From Phaeobacter gallaeciensis DSM 26640 (GTDB taxonomy: Bacteria; Pseudomonadota; Alphaproteobacteria; Rhodobacterales; Rhodobacteraceae): DNA of 64,000 nucleotides. The stretch lies in contig NC_023137.1 of NCBI RefSeq assembly GCF_000511385.1, positions 449,001 through 513,000 of the forward strand, in the 5' to 3' direction. The notes under the pieces were generated by a model that was not told the DNA's origin, did no database searches, and was given only the letters and a program-made list of their open reading frames with translations. This document shows positions 17,086 to 25,993 of this stretch, piece after piece (positions within the stretch are counted from its first letter, which is position 1; each line of letters opens with the position of its first letter). A program made the translations under genes and the position numbers.

Positions 17086-17143
17086 TTCCGCACCCACCCT
17101 CGGGCCGGGCGCATCGCTTGTGCCATGGACACAGGAGGAAATC

Positions 17144-18529
17144 ATGAAACGCCTCATCCAGAACGGTCTGATGTTCGGCAATCTCTTCCATGTGGCCTCG
17201 CCCGCATTGGTGGAGCGCTATAACCGCGCGCTGAAGCATTTGACGGGCAAGACCACGCGCCTCACCGATTTTCACGTTGATATCTCCGGCTACTCCCCTG
17301 AAGTGGGCGATGAGCTGGGGGATGACCACTATCTGAACCATGCGGGTGTGAACCGGCAGTTCATTCTCTTGAGCACCGAGCAGAAGCGCTGCCCGCTTCT
17401 GAATGTGAAATTCTCCACCAGCCGGGACATTCTGCGCCGGTTCATTGCCGCAAATGAAAGCCAGCTGTTTGCGCTGACCGCGACCGATGCGGTGGCGGGT
17501 GAATTGGTGAATTCGGTGTTTGAGGTCGCGACGCCCGCGCAGCTTTTTGATATCCGGCAGGTCAGGGTCGAGGCGGACACCACAAAGGGCACACTGCGGC
17601 AGGCTGATCAGCTTGCGGAACTGGTGGATCGGTTCAAGAGTGAGGAAGACGGCTGGTTTGACGATGCGCTCATCACTGAGATGATCGAGACGGCCGAAAA
17701 GACCGGCGATGTCACCCGCAACCCTGTGCGGCTGAAACATGAGGTGTTTGAGCAGCAGAATTTCTGGACCGCGCATTTCGGCGGGCTCTATGTGTTTCAG
17801 AATGTGGAGCACCCGGCGCTGATCGCCAGTGGGGAGAAACCCGAAGGCGTGCCGCTTGATCGCGTGTTTGATCGCACGCAGGACAATGCGATTGCGAAGT
17901 TTCTGGAGCTGAACGGGCTGGTAGAGCCGATTATCCGTGCGCGCGGTGTCGATGGCGCGGCCATCCTGCGCCAGAAGATGGGGTTTCTGGCCATCAGCGT
18001 GCTGGCGGACAAGGGGATGGACCTTTCGGGCCTGTCCCGTAGCGATCTGCGGCGCATGGCGGCCCGCCACGCCAGTGAGCTGCCGGAGGAATTCGAAGGC
18101 ATGGCGGCGATGGTTCGCTGGGCCGAAAGCGGTGGCAAATGGCCCCGGATCAAATCGGATCACCCGGCCTATTTCTACTGCCTGCGCGCCACCAACACGC
18201 CGAACCGCGATCTGGTCAATATGCTGTTGGCAGAGCTGACGCCGCTGGATTTCCGCCAGCTGTTCATCTGCCACAAGGAAGTGTTTTATCAAGAATACCG
18301 CCGCTGGCCGGAGGCGAAGAAGGACCATGTCGTTTCCTTCCTCGCGCGTGAATACGCGATGGATAAGGCAGGCGCGCGGGCGGCGCTATTTGGCCATGAG
18401 CCGGACATGAGTGGTCGCAGCACCGCCGTGCAGCATCAACCAAAGCAGCGCCGAACAGACAGTCTGGTTGAACGGGTCGGCCCCTGGGGCGCTGTCAGCA
18501 GCAGATCTGGCAACAGGGGGCGCCGCTGA
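17144..18529 (+). CDS. DUF6638-like protein of the AAA cluster
   Basis: A 461-residue protein without signal peptide or obvious membrane segment. By overall look it belongs to the family I know as DUF6638, found in alphaproteobacteria near AAA ATPases, but I hold that name loosely. Visible features are an acidic middle region, a conserved-looking stretch HPAYFYCLRATNTPNRDLVN and an Arg/Ser-rich low-complexity tail of about 45 residues. The ATG at 17144 follows AGGAGG; an upstream in-frame GTG at 17120 is less likely. Its TGA overlaps the ATG of the following membrane protein, implying coupled synthesis. Confidence 0.72.
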   Translation: MKRLIQNGLMFGNLFHVASPALVERYNRALKHLTGKTTRLTDFHVDISGYSPEVGDELGDDHYLNHAGVNRQFILLSTEQKRCPLLNVKFSTSRDILRRFIAANESQLFALTATDAVAGELVNSVFEVATPAQLFDIRQVRVEADTTKGTLRQADQLAELVDRFKSEEDGWFDDALITEMIETAEKTGDVTRNPVRLKHEVFEQQNFWTAHFGGLYVFQNVEHPALIASGEKPEGVPLDRVFDRTQDNAIAKFLELNGLVEPIIRARGVDGAAILRQKMGFLAISVLADKGMDLSGLSRSDLRRMAARHASELPEEFEGMAAMVRWAESGGKWPRIKSDHPAYFYCLRATNTPNRDLVNMLLAELTPLDFRQLFICHKEVFYQEYRRWPEAKKDHVVSFLAREYAMDKAGARAALFGHEPDMSGRSTAVQHQPKQRRTDSLVERVGPWGAVSSRSGNRGRR

Positions 18530-18795
18530 TGTTTGCCTTTATCCGCCTGATGGCGATTTTGCTGGTGGTGCTGACCGTGATCTACGGCATTGTCTCGCTC
18601 TACTCGCGCGAGGTGCGGCGCGCCAAGCTGAAACGTCGTTGGGCCGAGAAGGGGTTGACCGGAGACCGTTCCGCCTTCATCCAGCGCGGGTTGCACCAAT
18701 ATGACAGATCGCTGCGCCGCAGATTGATCCTGTTGGTCTATGTCGTGCCGCTGGGGGCCATTGCGCTCCTGGTCTATGTCATGAATTTCATGTGA
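18529..18795 (+). CDS. Small membrane protein of the AAA cluster
   Basis: An 88-residue protein with two hydrophobic segments, at residues about 4-23 (FIRLMAILLVVLTVIYGIVS) and 66-86, separated by a strongly basic cytoplasmic-type loop (REVRRAKLKRRWAEKG). It starts on the ATG overlapping the stop of the preceding gene by one base (TGATG) and is followed after ten bases by the DUF1523 gene. The function is unknown. Position and coupling suggest it anchors or interacts with the DUF6638-like and DUF1523 proteins at the membrane. Confidence 0.75.
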   Translation: MFAFIRLMAILLVVLTVIYGIVSLYSREVRRAKLKRRWAEKGLTGDRSAFIQRGLHQYDRSLRRRLILLVYVVPLGAIALLVYVMNFM

Positions 18796-18805
18796 GGTCG
18801 CTGAG

Positions 18806-19453
18806 ATGCGTTATATCAAATGGGTGTTCATTCTCACCATCTGGCTGCTGGCAGGGGCCTTTCTGCATTACACACTACCGCAGAATGATGTGGTGCGCGT
18901 GGTCAAGACTGAGGTGCGCCGGGTGGATTTCGGCGAAAACTCGATCTTCTGGGCGCAGCAGGACACAGCACAGGAAAGCGCGACCAGTGTGAACCGCGAT
19001 GTGCGCTTCGTTGAGGCGTTCCTGCCCAATGGCCGCCCCATCGTCTACCGGAACGAGGATACCGGCTGGGGCTGGCCGCCCTATTTCAAGCTGGACAGCT
19101 CCAACCTGCAGGCCGAGCTGACCGATCTCGCCTCCACCAAGGCGGATCCGCAGTGGGTGCTGTTGCGTCACTACGGCTGGCGTAATGAGTTTCTGTCGAT
19201 TTTCCCGAATGCGGTGGCGGTGAAGCCTGTGAGCGGGCCGGAGTATAGCCAGGTGAATTGGTTCAATATCATCTTCCTGACCATGTTAGCCGCTGTACTC
19301 TGGGCGCTTTATGTGCGCTGGCGTCGCTTCCGCCGCGCGCGGATCGACCCAATGGTCGAGAATGTCGAGGACAGCCTTTACGCTGCGGGTGATGCGCTGT
19401 CAGAGCGGCGTGGCCGGGTCCGGCGCTGGCTGGACAGCTGGAAACAGAAGTGA
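18806..19453 (+). CDS. DUF1523-family membrane protein
   Basis: A 215-residue protein with an N-terminal membrane helix (about residues 5-24) and a periplasmic domain with the family-typical stretches LHYTLPQNDVVRVV, FGENSIFWAQQD and YRNEDTGWGWPPYFK. A second membrane helix follows at about 150-170, with a basic cytoplasmic tail. It belongs to an uncharacterised alphaproteobacterial family I know as DUF1523. It closes the cluster that begins at 11781. It would give the cluster a periplasmic sensor or anchor facing the cytosolic AAA ATPase; that reading is inference from topology. Confidence 0.8.
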   Translation: MRYIKWVFILTIWLLAGAFLHYTLPQNDVVRVVKTEVRRVDFGENSIFWAQQDTAQESATSVNRDVRFVEAFLPNGRPIVYRNEDTGWGWPPYFKLDSSNLQAELTDLASTKADPQWVLLRHYGWRNEFLSIFPNAVAVKPVSGPEYSQVNWFNIIFLTMLAAVLWALYVRWRRFRRARIDPMVENVEDSLYAAGDALSERRGRVRRWLDSWKQK

Positions 19454-19507
19454 CCAACCACGCCCGTATCATGACTCAAACTGGGGCGGCTTGGTTGTAA
19501 GGCTGCC

Positions 19508-21085
19508 CTAGTCTGAGAAGAGATGCTCGGTCCGCGCGAGTGTCAGAGCGGCCTCATGATCCAACGCCAGAAACGGCATCAGCTGTTCGGCGATCTGCTC
19601 ATCACTGTCGCTTTCGCGGATCAGGCTGTGGTGACTAAACCCGACATCGCGGATACGGTCGGATTCGTGCTGGATGTCATTGCGGATGGTCGGCAGCAGC
19701 CGTTCCAAGGCCGTGGCAGAGGTCTGCTGCCCCGCCAGCCCGATGCGCTCAGCATGGCCCGTCAGATACTCGTCGCTGAGATTGCATTCTATCTGCAGGA
19801 TACGTGTGACGGCCCGATCAGCGCAGAAATCCTGCATCAACTCCAGCGCTGACGGATCAAGGCAGATCACCAGGCGGTCAGTCTCGTAGTAATCAAACAA
19901 CATTCGTACCAGCGCGCGACGGTGGCGGGTGCGCTTCCAGAGCGTTGCCTCGATACCGCCAAGGTCGGGCATATCGGTGCCTTCCTCGTCAAAGAGATAG
20001 GCCAGTGCTGGGACGTTGCTTACCTCGCGCAGCCGGTCAATCAGCCGTTTGGCAACATGCCATTTCTTGCAACTGATGATCAGCAGTTCGCGGTTGCGCC
20101 CCAATGTGCTTTCGGTTTCCCAAAAACGGGGGGCAAAGCGCAGCCCGTGGCGTCCGCGTTTGGTCAGGAAGCCATAAAGGTTGCGCCCCTCATTGGAGAT
20201 CTGAAATTCAACACCCTGCTCGGCATACAGCGCGCCAAGACGGGATTTCAGTTCCTGCGCCTCGGGGCTGATCTTGCGGGCGAAGAGGAAATCCTGCCCC
20301 ATCAGCATATCGTAGTGATCATTGTAGAACTGCACCGGCATCCCGTAGTCCGAGAACATCAGTAATGTCAGCGTGCGGCTCTCGATCTCCTTCGTGGGGA
20401 CCAGGTGACGCACCAGGGTCTGAAAGAAGGTTTCATCCGGGATCCAGGTGGTGCGAAAGAACCGCAGGACATCGCGCCGTTCACTCAGTAAGGACAGGAT
20501 CCACTCGACGGTGCGGCGACGCAGGCACCACCATTGGCTGCCGATTTGAACCTGCACGTCTTCAGGCAGGGCGCGTGTCAGGCCGAGGCGTTTCTGCAGG
20601 CGGTGGCTCAGATCGAAGAGGCGTTTGTTTTTGCGTTCGTTGAAGACATGGCGATAGATAAGCCGGTCTTCTTTCATGCCGGTCTTGATCCAGTTGCTTT
20701 CAAAGAAGTCAAAACTCTCGATATAGTCACAATCCCGGCTATCCAGCAGCTGATGGGCATATTCCGCGGTTTTGATCGCCATGCAGTCGCCCGAGACCAT
20801 GTAGAAATGTGTCGCGCGCCGGAAGGTGGCCACTGCGCTTTCCAGCGCATAGAGCGTTGCCTGAACCAGCGACCACTCTCCCCAGCCGCATTTGACCCGC
20901 TTGCGGGCAAAGCAGATGTTGGGATTGTCTTTCAGAGCCGTGCGGATTTGCTGATAATCACTGGCCGGAGAGCGCCCATCGAAATGGATCGCCATATAGT
21001 CACCGGCTGCGGTTAGTCGCTCCGCCTGCTGAATAATCGCCTCTGGGTCCTTATGGCACAGCAGAACATATGCGATTTTTGCCAT
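19508..21085 (-). CDS. GT14 core-2/I-branching-type glycosyltransferase with C-terminal extension
   Basis: A 525-residue enzyme. The N-terminal ~270 residues match the core-2/I-branching beta-1,6-N-acetylglucosaminyltransferase family, starting AYVLLCHKDPEAI and containing HFYMVSGDCMAI, DYIESFDFF and GSQWWCL. The C-terminal ~230 residues form a second domain typical of Rhodobacteraceae homologues (I recall it as DUF5928). No signal peptide or membrane helix is seen, so it acts in the cytosol or peripherally on surface polysaccharide precursors. It is divergent from a sulfotransferase gene, suggesting joint work on a sulfated glycan. Donor and acceptor are unknown. Confidence 0.83.
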   Translation of the reverse strand: MAKIAYVLLCHKDPEAIIQQAERLTAAGDYMAIHFDGRSPASDYQQIRTALKDNPNICFARKRVKCGWGEWSLVQATLYALESAVATFRRATHFYMVSGDCMAIKTAEYAHQLLDSRDCDYIESFDFFESNWIKTGMKEDRLIYRHVFNERKNKRLFDLSHRLQKRLGLTRALPEDVQVQIGSQWWCLRRRTVEWILSLLSERRDVLRFFRTTWIPDETFFQTLVRHLVPTKEIESRTLTLLMFSDYGMPVQFYNDHYDMLMGQDFLFARKISPEAQELKSRLGALYAEQGVEFQISNEGRNLYGFLTKRGRHGLRFAPRFWETESTLGRNRELLIISCKKWHVAKRLIDRLREVSNVPALAYLFDEEGTDMPDLGGIEATLWKRTRHRRALVRMLFDYYETDRLVICLDPSALELMQDFCADRAVTRILQIECNLSDEYLTGHAERIGLAGQQTSATALERLLPTIRNDIQHESDRIRDVGFSHHSLIRESDSDEQIAEQLMPFLALDHEAALTLARTEHLFSD

Positions 21086-21226
21086 GACAGCGCCCCGGTG
21101 TCGTATTTTGATTGATTGTTTCCTTGATACTGACGAATTCTCACTGAATAAACCGCATTATTTCGCTTTTAACGACTAGAGTAGTACGAGGCGCCAATTG
21201 CGGCGCATGGGGACGGGGAGAGGCAG

Positions 21227-22045
21227 ATGGGATTTCCAGGTACCTGGATGACGGAGAGCGAAAGCGTGGTCTATCGCGTGGTGCCCAAATGTGCTTGCTC
21301 TACCATCGGCCAGATCATGTATTACTCCGACCACGGGCAGTTCTTTGACGGTGATATTCACGATGCCAAGGGCGGTCTGCACAAATGGGCGCTGCCTGAC
21401 AGCCAGCCGCTGATCACCAGCAATGTGCAGGCGCAAAATTCCTACGCATTCACCTGCGTGCGCAATCCTTACACCCGTGTGCTGAGTTCCTTTTTCGACA
21501 AGATTTGCGGCATCCAGCGCAATGGCAAACGCTATCGGGGCAATCTGGTGCCGCGACTCACCTATGACTATGGGATTGACGTGGGCGGCGATGACGGCAA
21601 AGAGCCGTTCGATCAGATCAAGAGCTTCCGCCGTTTCCTGCTGTTTGTCCGAGACACGGTGAAATTTCGCCGTCCTATGGAGCCGGATATCCACTGGTCG
21701 GCCACATCGGGCCATGTCTCGACGTTCATTTGCAATGGTGGCCGGTACGACAAGGTGATCTGGACCGAAGCCTTCAACGAGGGCATGCAGGATGTGCTGG
21801 ACGCGATCGAGACTCCGCATCAGGTGGATCTGACCCAGATCCCGCGCTTTAACGAAAGCGAAGGCCACGGCCCCAAACGCGCCCATCCCGTCGAAGACTA
21901 TTTCGACGATCTGTCGATGCATCTGGTCTATGAAATCTACAAACGGGATTTCGAAGTGTTCAAATATGACTTTGAAAACCCCGCCAACAAGATGCCCGTG
22001 GGTGAAATCGACCTGGATGAGGTGCACGCCAAATTGGGTGAGTGA
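21227..22045 (+). CDS. Sulfotransferase family protein (carbohydrate type)
   Basis: A 272-residue PAPS-dependent sulfotransferase. The 5'-phosphosulfate loop appears as PKCACST (residues 20-26) near the N-terminus, and the 3'-phosphate-binding motif as CVRNPYTRVLSSFFDK (77-92), the arrangement of the sulfotransferase family 2 proteins that sulfate glycans. There is no membrane anchor, unlike eukaryotic Golgi members. It is divergent from the GT14 glycosyltransferase, which supports a role in modifying an exopolysaccharide or surface glycan. PAPS synthesis genes are not in the window. Confidence 0.82.
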   Translation: MGFPGTWMTESESVVYRVVPKCACSTIGQIMYYSDHGQFFDGDIHDAKGGLHKWALPDSQPLITSNVQAQNSYAFTCVRNPYTRVLSSFFDKICGIQRNGKRYRGNLVPRLTYDYGIDVGGDDGKEPFDQIKSFRRFLLFVRDTVKFRRPMEPDIHWSATSGHVSTFICNGGRYDKVIWTEAFNEGMQDVLDAIETPHQVDLTQIPRFNESEGHGPKRAHPVEDYFDDLSMHLVYEIYKRDFEVFKYDFENPANKMPVGEIDLDEVHAKLGE

Positions 22046-22105
22046 CCCCAAGCCGCGCGATGCTCCCGCCCCGGGGGGCGATCATTTCATGATCTGACCC
22101 GGTTG

Positions 22106-22165
22106 GGCCGGGCGCCGCTGCCGCGGCGCGCCTCCGGCGGGAGTATTTTGGGAAAGGTGATGGGG
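22106..22165 (+). repeat. Rhodobacteraceae-type intergenic repeat, copy B
   Basis: The element has a GC-rich hairpin GCGCCGC/GCGGCGC (22112-22129, loop TGCC) followed by CCTCCGGCGGGAGTATTT and GGGAAAGGTGATG. The second half matches copy A at 14281. It lies between the convergent sulfotransferase and Nudix genes. The flanking GGGCCGGGCGC also occurs at about 17102, after the HEPN-like gene. Confidence 0.62.
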
Positions 22166-22173
22166 TTCGTGCC

Positions 22174-22641
22174 TTATGCGCAGGTCTGGGCACCCAGATC
22201 TTGCAGATGCGCTTTTAATCCGGTTGGAAACAGCTCAGTCCCGTCGGCCTCCAGCGTATCAGGGTGAAACCATCTGGCGATACATTTCAGACCGTTGTCT
22301 TCGAAAAACTCAATCGTATCGCTCGCCAGATGCGGGGCCTCTGGCCAAGTGACCTGCGCGGCGAAGATGATCTCATGACCGGTCTGCCCTTCGTGCTGAT
22401 AGATGTTCTCCAGCACGACGGGCGCGCCGATGATGGTGATCCCTACACCGAGCTCCTCCTGAAATTCCCGTTGCAGCGCCTGTTGCCAGGTTTCGCCAAA
22501 TTCAACCGTGCCCCCCAGAGGGCGGACGCCTTTGGTTCGGCCGCTGTCATCGGGGACCTCCGCTGCGAGAAGATGGCCTTTGCGCCAGGGTAGACCAATG
22601 GTTTTCACGCGAATGGATTGAGCGGGGCGCCAAATGGTCAT
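22174..22641 (-). CDS. Nudix hydrolase
   Basis: A 155-residue pyrophosphohydrolase with a complete Nudix box (GGTVEFGETWQQALQREF followed by QEELGV), in which the Glu residues bind the metal that activates water. Sequence beyond the box does not identify the substrate; ADP-ribose-like or (d)NTP substrates are typical of this size. It is transcribed convergently to the sulfotransferase and is probably a single gene, separated from ilvD by the ilvD terminator. Confidence 0.82.
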   Translation of the reverse strand: MTIWRPAQSIRVKTIGLPWRKGHLLAAEVPDDSGRTKGVRPLGGTVEFGETWQQALQREFQEELGVGITIIGAPVVLENIYQHEGQTGHEIIFAAQVTWPEAPHLASDTIEFFEDNGLKCIARWFHPDTLEADGTELFPTGLKAHLQDLGAQTCA

Positions 22642-22693
22642 GTCGGATCTCCAGCGATGCTGCGGTGTGTCGAATAGGGTCCGTTTCCTATGA

Positions 22694-22730
22694 TAGAAAA
22701 AGCCCCGACATCCAAGATGCCGGGGCTTTA
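22694..22730 (-). terminator. Intrinsic terminator of ilvD
   Basis: On the minus strand AAAGCCCCG-CATC pairs with GATG-CGGGGCTTT (positions 22729 down to 22699, loop of three) and runs into TTTTTC. It lies about 25 bases after the ilvD stop. Confidence 0.88.
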
Positions 22731-22755
22731 AATGCGGATTACCTGACAGCGTCGA

Positions 22756-24600
22756 TTATTCGTCGTCGGGCAGGGCGCGCACGGCACCTTTGGCCGCCGA
22801 TGTGGCCAGCAGCGCATAGGCCTTCAGTGCAGTGGAGACCTTGCGCTTGCGCGGCTTGACCGGTTTCCAGCCTGCGGCGTCCTGGGCGGCGCGGCGCGTG
22901 GCGAGCTCCTCGTCCGAGACCGCCAGATGGATCGAGCGGTTGGGGATGTCGATTTCGATGGTGTCGCCCTGTTGAACCAGCCCGATGGTACCGCCTTCTG
23001 CCGCCTCGGGTGAGACATGGCCAATGGAGAGGCCCGAGGTGCCGCCGGAGAAACGGCCATCGGTCAGAAGCGCGCAGGCTTTGCCCAGCCCTTTCGATTT
23101 CAGGTAGGAGGTCGGGTAGAGCATTTCTTGCATGCCCGGCCCTCCGCGCGGACCCTCATAGCGGATCACCACCACGTCGCCTTCCTTGACCTTGCTGGTC
23201 AGGATGTCGTTCACCGCCTGGTCCTGGCTTTCACAGACATAGGCCGAGCCGGTGAACTTCAGGATGTTCTCATCCACACCGGCGGTTTTCACGATGCAGC
23301 CGTCGCGGGCGATATTGCCGAACAGCACCGCCAGACCACCATCCTGACTGAAGGCATGGTCTTTGGACCGGATCACGCCGCCCTCGCGGTCGCTGTCCAG
23401 CTCCTTGTAGCGGTTGGACTGCGAAAACGCTTCGGTTGTGCGCACGCCGCCAGGGGCCGCTTTGAATAGCTCTTCAGCTTCGGGGTTGTTGGCAACCTTG
23501 ATGTCCCATTTGGCGATGGCTTCACCCATGGTGCTGGAATGCACGGTGCTACAGTCATTGTGCAGGAGGCCCGCGCGGCTCAGTTCACCTAGAATGGAGA
23601 AGATGCCACCGGCGCGATGGACGTCCTCCATATGCACATTCTCGATATTCGGTGCAACCTTGCACAGGCAGGGCACCTTGCGGCTGAGGCGGTCCATGTC
23701 GGTCATGGTGAAATCGACCTTGCCCTCATTGGCGATGGCCAACAGGTGCAGCACGGTATTGGTGGAGCCGCCCATGGCAATGTCGAGGCTCATGGCGTTC
23801 TCAAACGCATCAAAGGTGGCGATTTCACGCGGCAGCAGGCCCTTTTCCTCGCCCACATAGTGGCGCTTGGTGATGTCGACGATCTTGCGGCCTGCTTCCA
23901 AGAACAGATGCTTGCGGTCGGCATGGGTGGCGAGGGTTGAGCCATTGCCCGGCAACGCCAGACCCAGCGCCTCTGCCAGACAGTTCATCGAATTGGCTGT
24001 GAACATGCCGGAGCAGGATCCACAAGTCGGGCAGGCGTTTTCCTCAATATGCTGCACTTGCTCATCGGTCATCGTGTCGCTGGCGGCGGCAACCATGGCA
24101 TCCACCAGATCAATCTTTTTCATGTCGAGATCGGCGATGTCGATCTTGCCTGCTTCCATCGGACCACCGGAGACGAAGATTGCGGGAATATTGAGGCGCA
24201 TGGCGGCCATCAGCATCCCCGGAGTGATCTTGTCACAATTGGAGATGCAGACCATGGCATCGGCACAATGGGCGTTGACCATATATTCGACGCTGTCGGC
24301 GATCACCTCGCGCGAGGGCAGGGAGTAGAGCATACCGTCATGGCCCATGGCGATACCGTCATCCACCGCGATGGTGTTGAACTCCTTCGCCACCCCACCG
24401 GCCGCCTCAACTTCGCGCGCGACCATCTGGCCCAGATCCTTCAGGTGGACGTGGCCGGGCACGAACTGGGTGAAGGAGTTGACGATGGCGATGATCGGTT
24501 TTCCGAAATCATCGTCCTTCATGCCTGTGGCGCGCCACAGGCCGCGCGCGCCGGCCATGTTGCGGCCATGGGTGGAGGTTCTGGATCGGTACATTGGCAT
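22756..24600 (-). CDS. ilvD: Dihydroxy-acid dehydratase
   Basis: A 614-residue Fe-S dehydratase that converts 2,3-dihydroxy-isovalerate or -3-methylvalerate to the 2-oxo acids in valine/isoleucine synthesis. It shows cluster cysteine Cys122 with the neighbouring Lys124 (SNCDKITPG) and the [11 protein letters not shown] motif (190-200). Length matches E. coli IlvD (616). The ATG at 24600 follows AAGGGAACC; an in-frame start 12 codons upstream lacks a comparable ribosome site. It is a monocistronic gene with its own terminator; no other branched-chain gene is adjacent. Confidence 0.95.
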   Translation of the reverse strand: MPMYRSRTSTHGRNMAGARGLWRATGMKDDDFGKPIIAIVNSFTQFVPGHVHLKDLGQMVAREVEAAGGVAKEFNTIAVDDGIAMGHDGMLYSLPSREVIADSVEYMVNAHCADAMVCISNCDKITPGMLMAAMRLNIPAIFVSGGPMEAGKIDIADLDMKKIDLVDAMVAAASDTMTDEQVQHIEENACPTCGSCSGMFTANSMNCLAEALGLALPGNGSTLATHADRKHLFLEAGRKIVDITKRHYVGEEKGLLPREIATFDAFENAMSLDIAMGGSTNTVLHLLAIANEGKVDFTMTDMDRLSRKVPCLCKVAPNIENVHMEDVHRAGGIFSILGELSRAGLLHNDCSTVHSSTMGEAIAKWDIKVANNPEAEELFKAAPGGVRTTEAFSQSNRYKELDSDREGGVIRSKDHAFSQDGGLAVLFGNIARDGCIVKTAGVDENILKFTGSAYVCESQDQAVNDILTSKVKEGDVVVIRYEGPRGGPGMQEMLYPTSYLKSKGLGKACALLTDGRFSGGTSGLSIGHVSPEAAEGGTIGLVQQGDTIEIDIPNRSIHLAVSDEELATRRAAQDAAGWKPVKPRKRKVSTALKAYALLATSAAKGAVRALPDDE

Positions 24601-24720
24601 CTGGCTGGTTCCCTTGTCTTTGCCCCTCAGGGACACGATTTGCGCAACAAAGGCAACATGTCGGGGCGGTCTGCGGTAATTATCTGGTGGTTTCTTCGCA
24701 ATTTTGCAGGCTTTGGCGGA

Positions 24721-25926
24721 TTATGATCGGGCCGGATCTGCAGCGGTGTCCGCTGTTGCCGTGTTTGGTGGCGGAGGGGTGATTACCTGATTCACGGCAA
24801 TACCAACCACGAGTGCCCAGAACGCAGCACCAATTCCGAAGAAACTGACGCCGGATACGGTGACCATGAAGGTGATCAGTGCAGCGTCGCGACCCTGTGC
24901 GTCTCCTAACGCAGCTGAGAGGCTGTTGCCGATGGTCGACAGCAGAGCGAGGCCCGCCACCGTGGCGACCAGCGCTTTGGGGGCAATCAGGAACAGGCTG
25001 ATAACCGTGGCACCGCCAAGCCCGACGAGGATATAGAACACACCCGTCATCACCCCGGCCATATAGCGGGTTTTGGGGTTCTCATCTGCCTCTGGCCCGC
25101 AGCCAATGGCGGCGGTGATAGCTGCGAGGTTGAAGGCAAATCCACCAAAAGGCGCCAGAACAAACGAGGTAAGGCCCGTGACGACAAGACTGGCTGAAAC
25201 CGGCGGCGTATAGCCCGCAGCCCTGAGGGTCACGATTCCGGGCATATTCTGCGATGACATGGTGACAATATAGAGAGGCAGTCCAACGCCGATCAGCACA
25301 GGCAGTGAGAAACTTGGTGTCATGAACACTGGCTGAGCGAGTGTCAGGTCCAATGAGGCCGTATTGGTGAGACTACCATTGCCAAGGCACCACAAGATGC
25401 CCACCGTCAGAACCGCTGGGATCGTATAGCGCGCAAACAGCCGCCGCCCGGCTACAAAAGTGACCGCCATGGCGGCAACTAGAGCAGCGTCGGATTGAAA
25501 CGCGCTGAAGGCGGCGATGCCAAAAGGAAACAGCAATCCGGCCAGCATGGCATTTGCCAGCGCATCGGGGATCAGCCGCGATAGCGCGGCAAACCAGCCG
25601 GTCACCCCGGTCAGGATCAGCAGGGCAGCGCAGAACAAAAACGCACCTATCGCATCGCTTAGAGGCACATCGGCAAGGCTCACGGCCAGTAACGCAGCAC
25701 CCGGTGTGGACCAGGCGGTCAGGATCGGCATGCGATACATCAGCGACAGAACGAGGCTGCTCAGCCCCATGCCAAGCCCAAGCGCCAGCATCCAGCTGTT
25801 GGCCTGTGCCTGACTGGCGCCTGAAGCCTCAATGGCCTGAAAGATGATCGCGACGGACCCGGTGTAGCCCACCAGCACGGCAACCGCGCCTGCAACAATA
25901 TGGGAGAGTTTCAAGGAATTGAGCAT
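24721..25926 (-). CDS. benE: BenE-family benzoate/H+ symporter-like transporter
   Basis: A 401-residue inner-membrane protein of the BenE family with about 11-12 hydrophobic helices. The helices include a polar break motif typical of the NAT/SulP-like fold (TMSSQNMPGIVTLRAAGY) and GFAFNLAAITAAI. The E. coli homologue YdcO is likewise encoded beside an XRE-cupin regulator (YdcN/SutR), the same pairing seen here. The true substrate of YdcO-type proteins is not settled; benzoate is the family label. It is divergent from the regulator, with a strong palindromic operator between them. Confidence 0.85.
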   Translation of the reverse strand: MLNSLKLSHIVAGAVAVLVGYTGSVAIIFQAIEASGASQAQANSWMLALGLGMGLSSLVLSLMYRMPILTAWSTPGAALLAVSLADVPLSDAIGAFLFCAALLILTGVTGWFAALSRLIPDALANAMLAGLLFPFGIAAFSAFQSDAALVAAMAVTFVAGRRLFARYTIPAVLTVGILWCLGNGSLTNTASLDLTLAQPVFMTPSFSLPVLIGVGLPLYIVTMSSQNMPGIVTLRAAGYTPPVSASLVVTGLTSFVLAPFGGFAFNLAAITAAIGCGPEADENPKTRYMAGVMTGVFYILVGLGGATVISLFLIAPKALVATVAGLALLSTIGNSLSAALGDAQGRDAALITFMVTVSGVSFFGIGAAFWALVVGIAVNQVITPPPPNTATADTAADPARS

Positions 25927-25969
25927 CCGGGTTTTCCTGAGATCGCGGATCCGCTAGAGATCGGAGGAG

Positions 25970-25987
25970 TGTACGTTATAGCGCACA
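25970..25987. promoter_or_regulatory. Operator site 1, imperfect copy (benE side)
   Basis: TGTACGTTATAGCGCACA differs at two positions from the core of the perfect palindrome 26 bp away. Its centre is about 52 bases upstream of the benE start, a good place to repress or activate that gene. Confidence 0.72.
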
Positions 25988-25993
25988 GTACTG

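Noticed and set aside
16967..18328. A 453-codon minus-strand open frame opposite the DUF6638-like gene
   Set aside because: Composition (His/Gln/Arg-rich, no motif) is that of a shadow frame, and it would run across the intergenic hairpins; the plus-strand gene is better supported.
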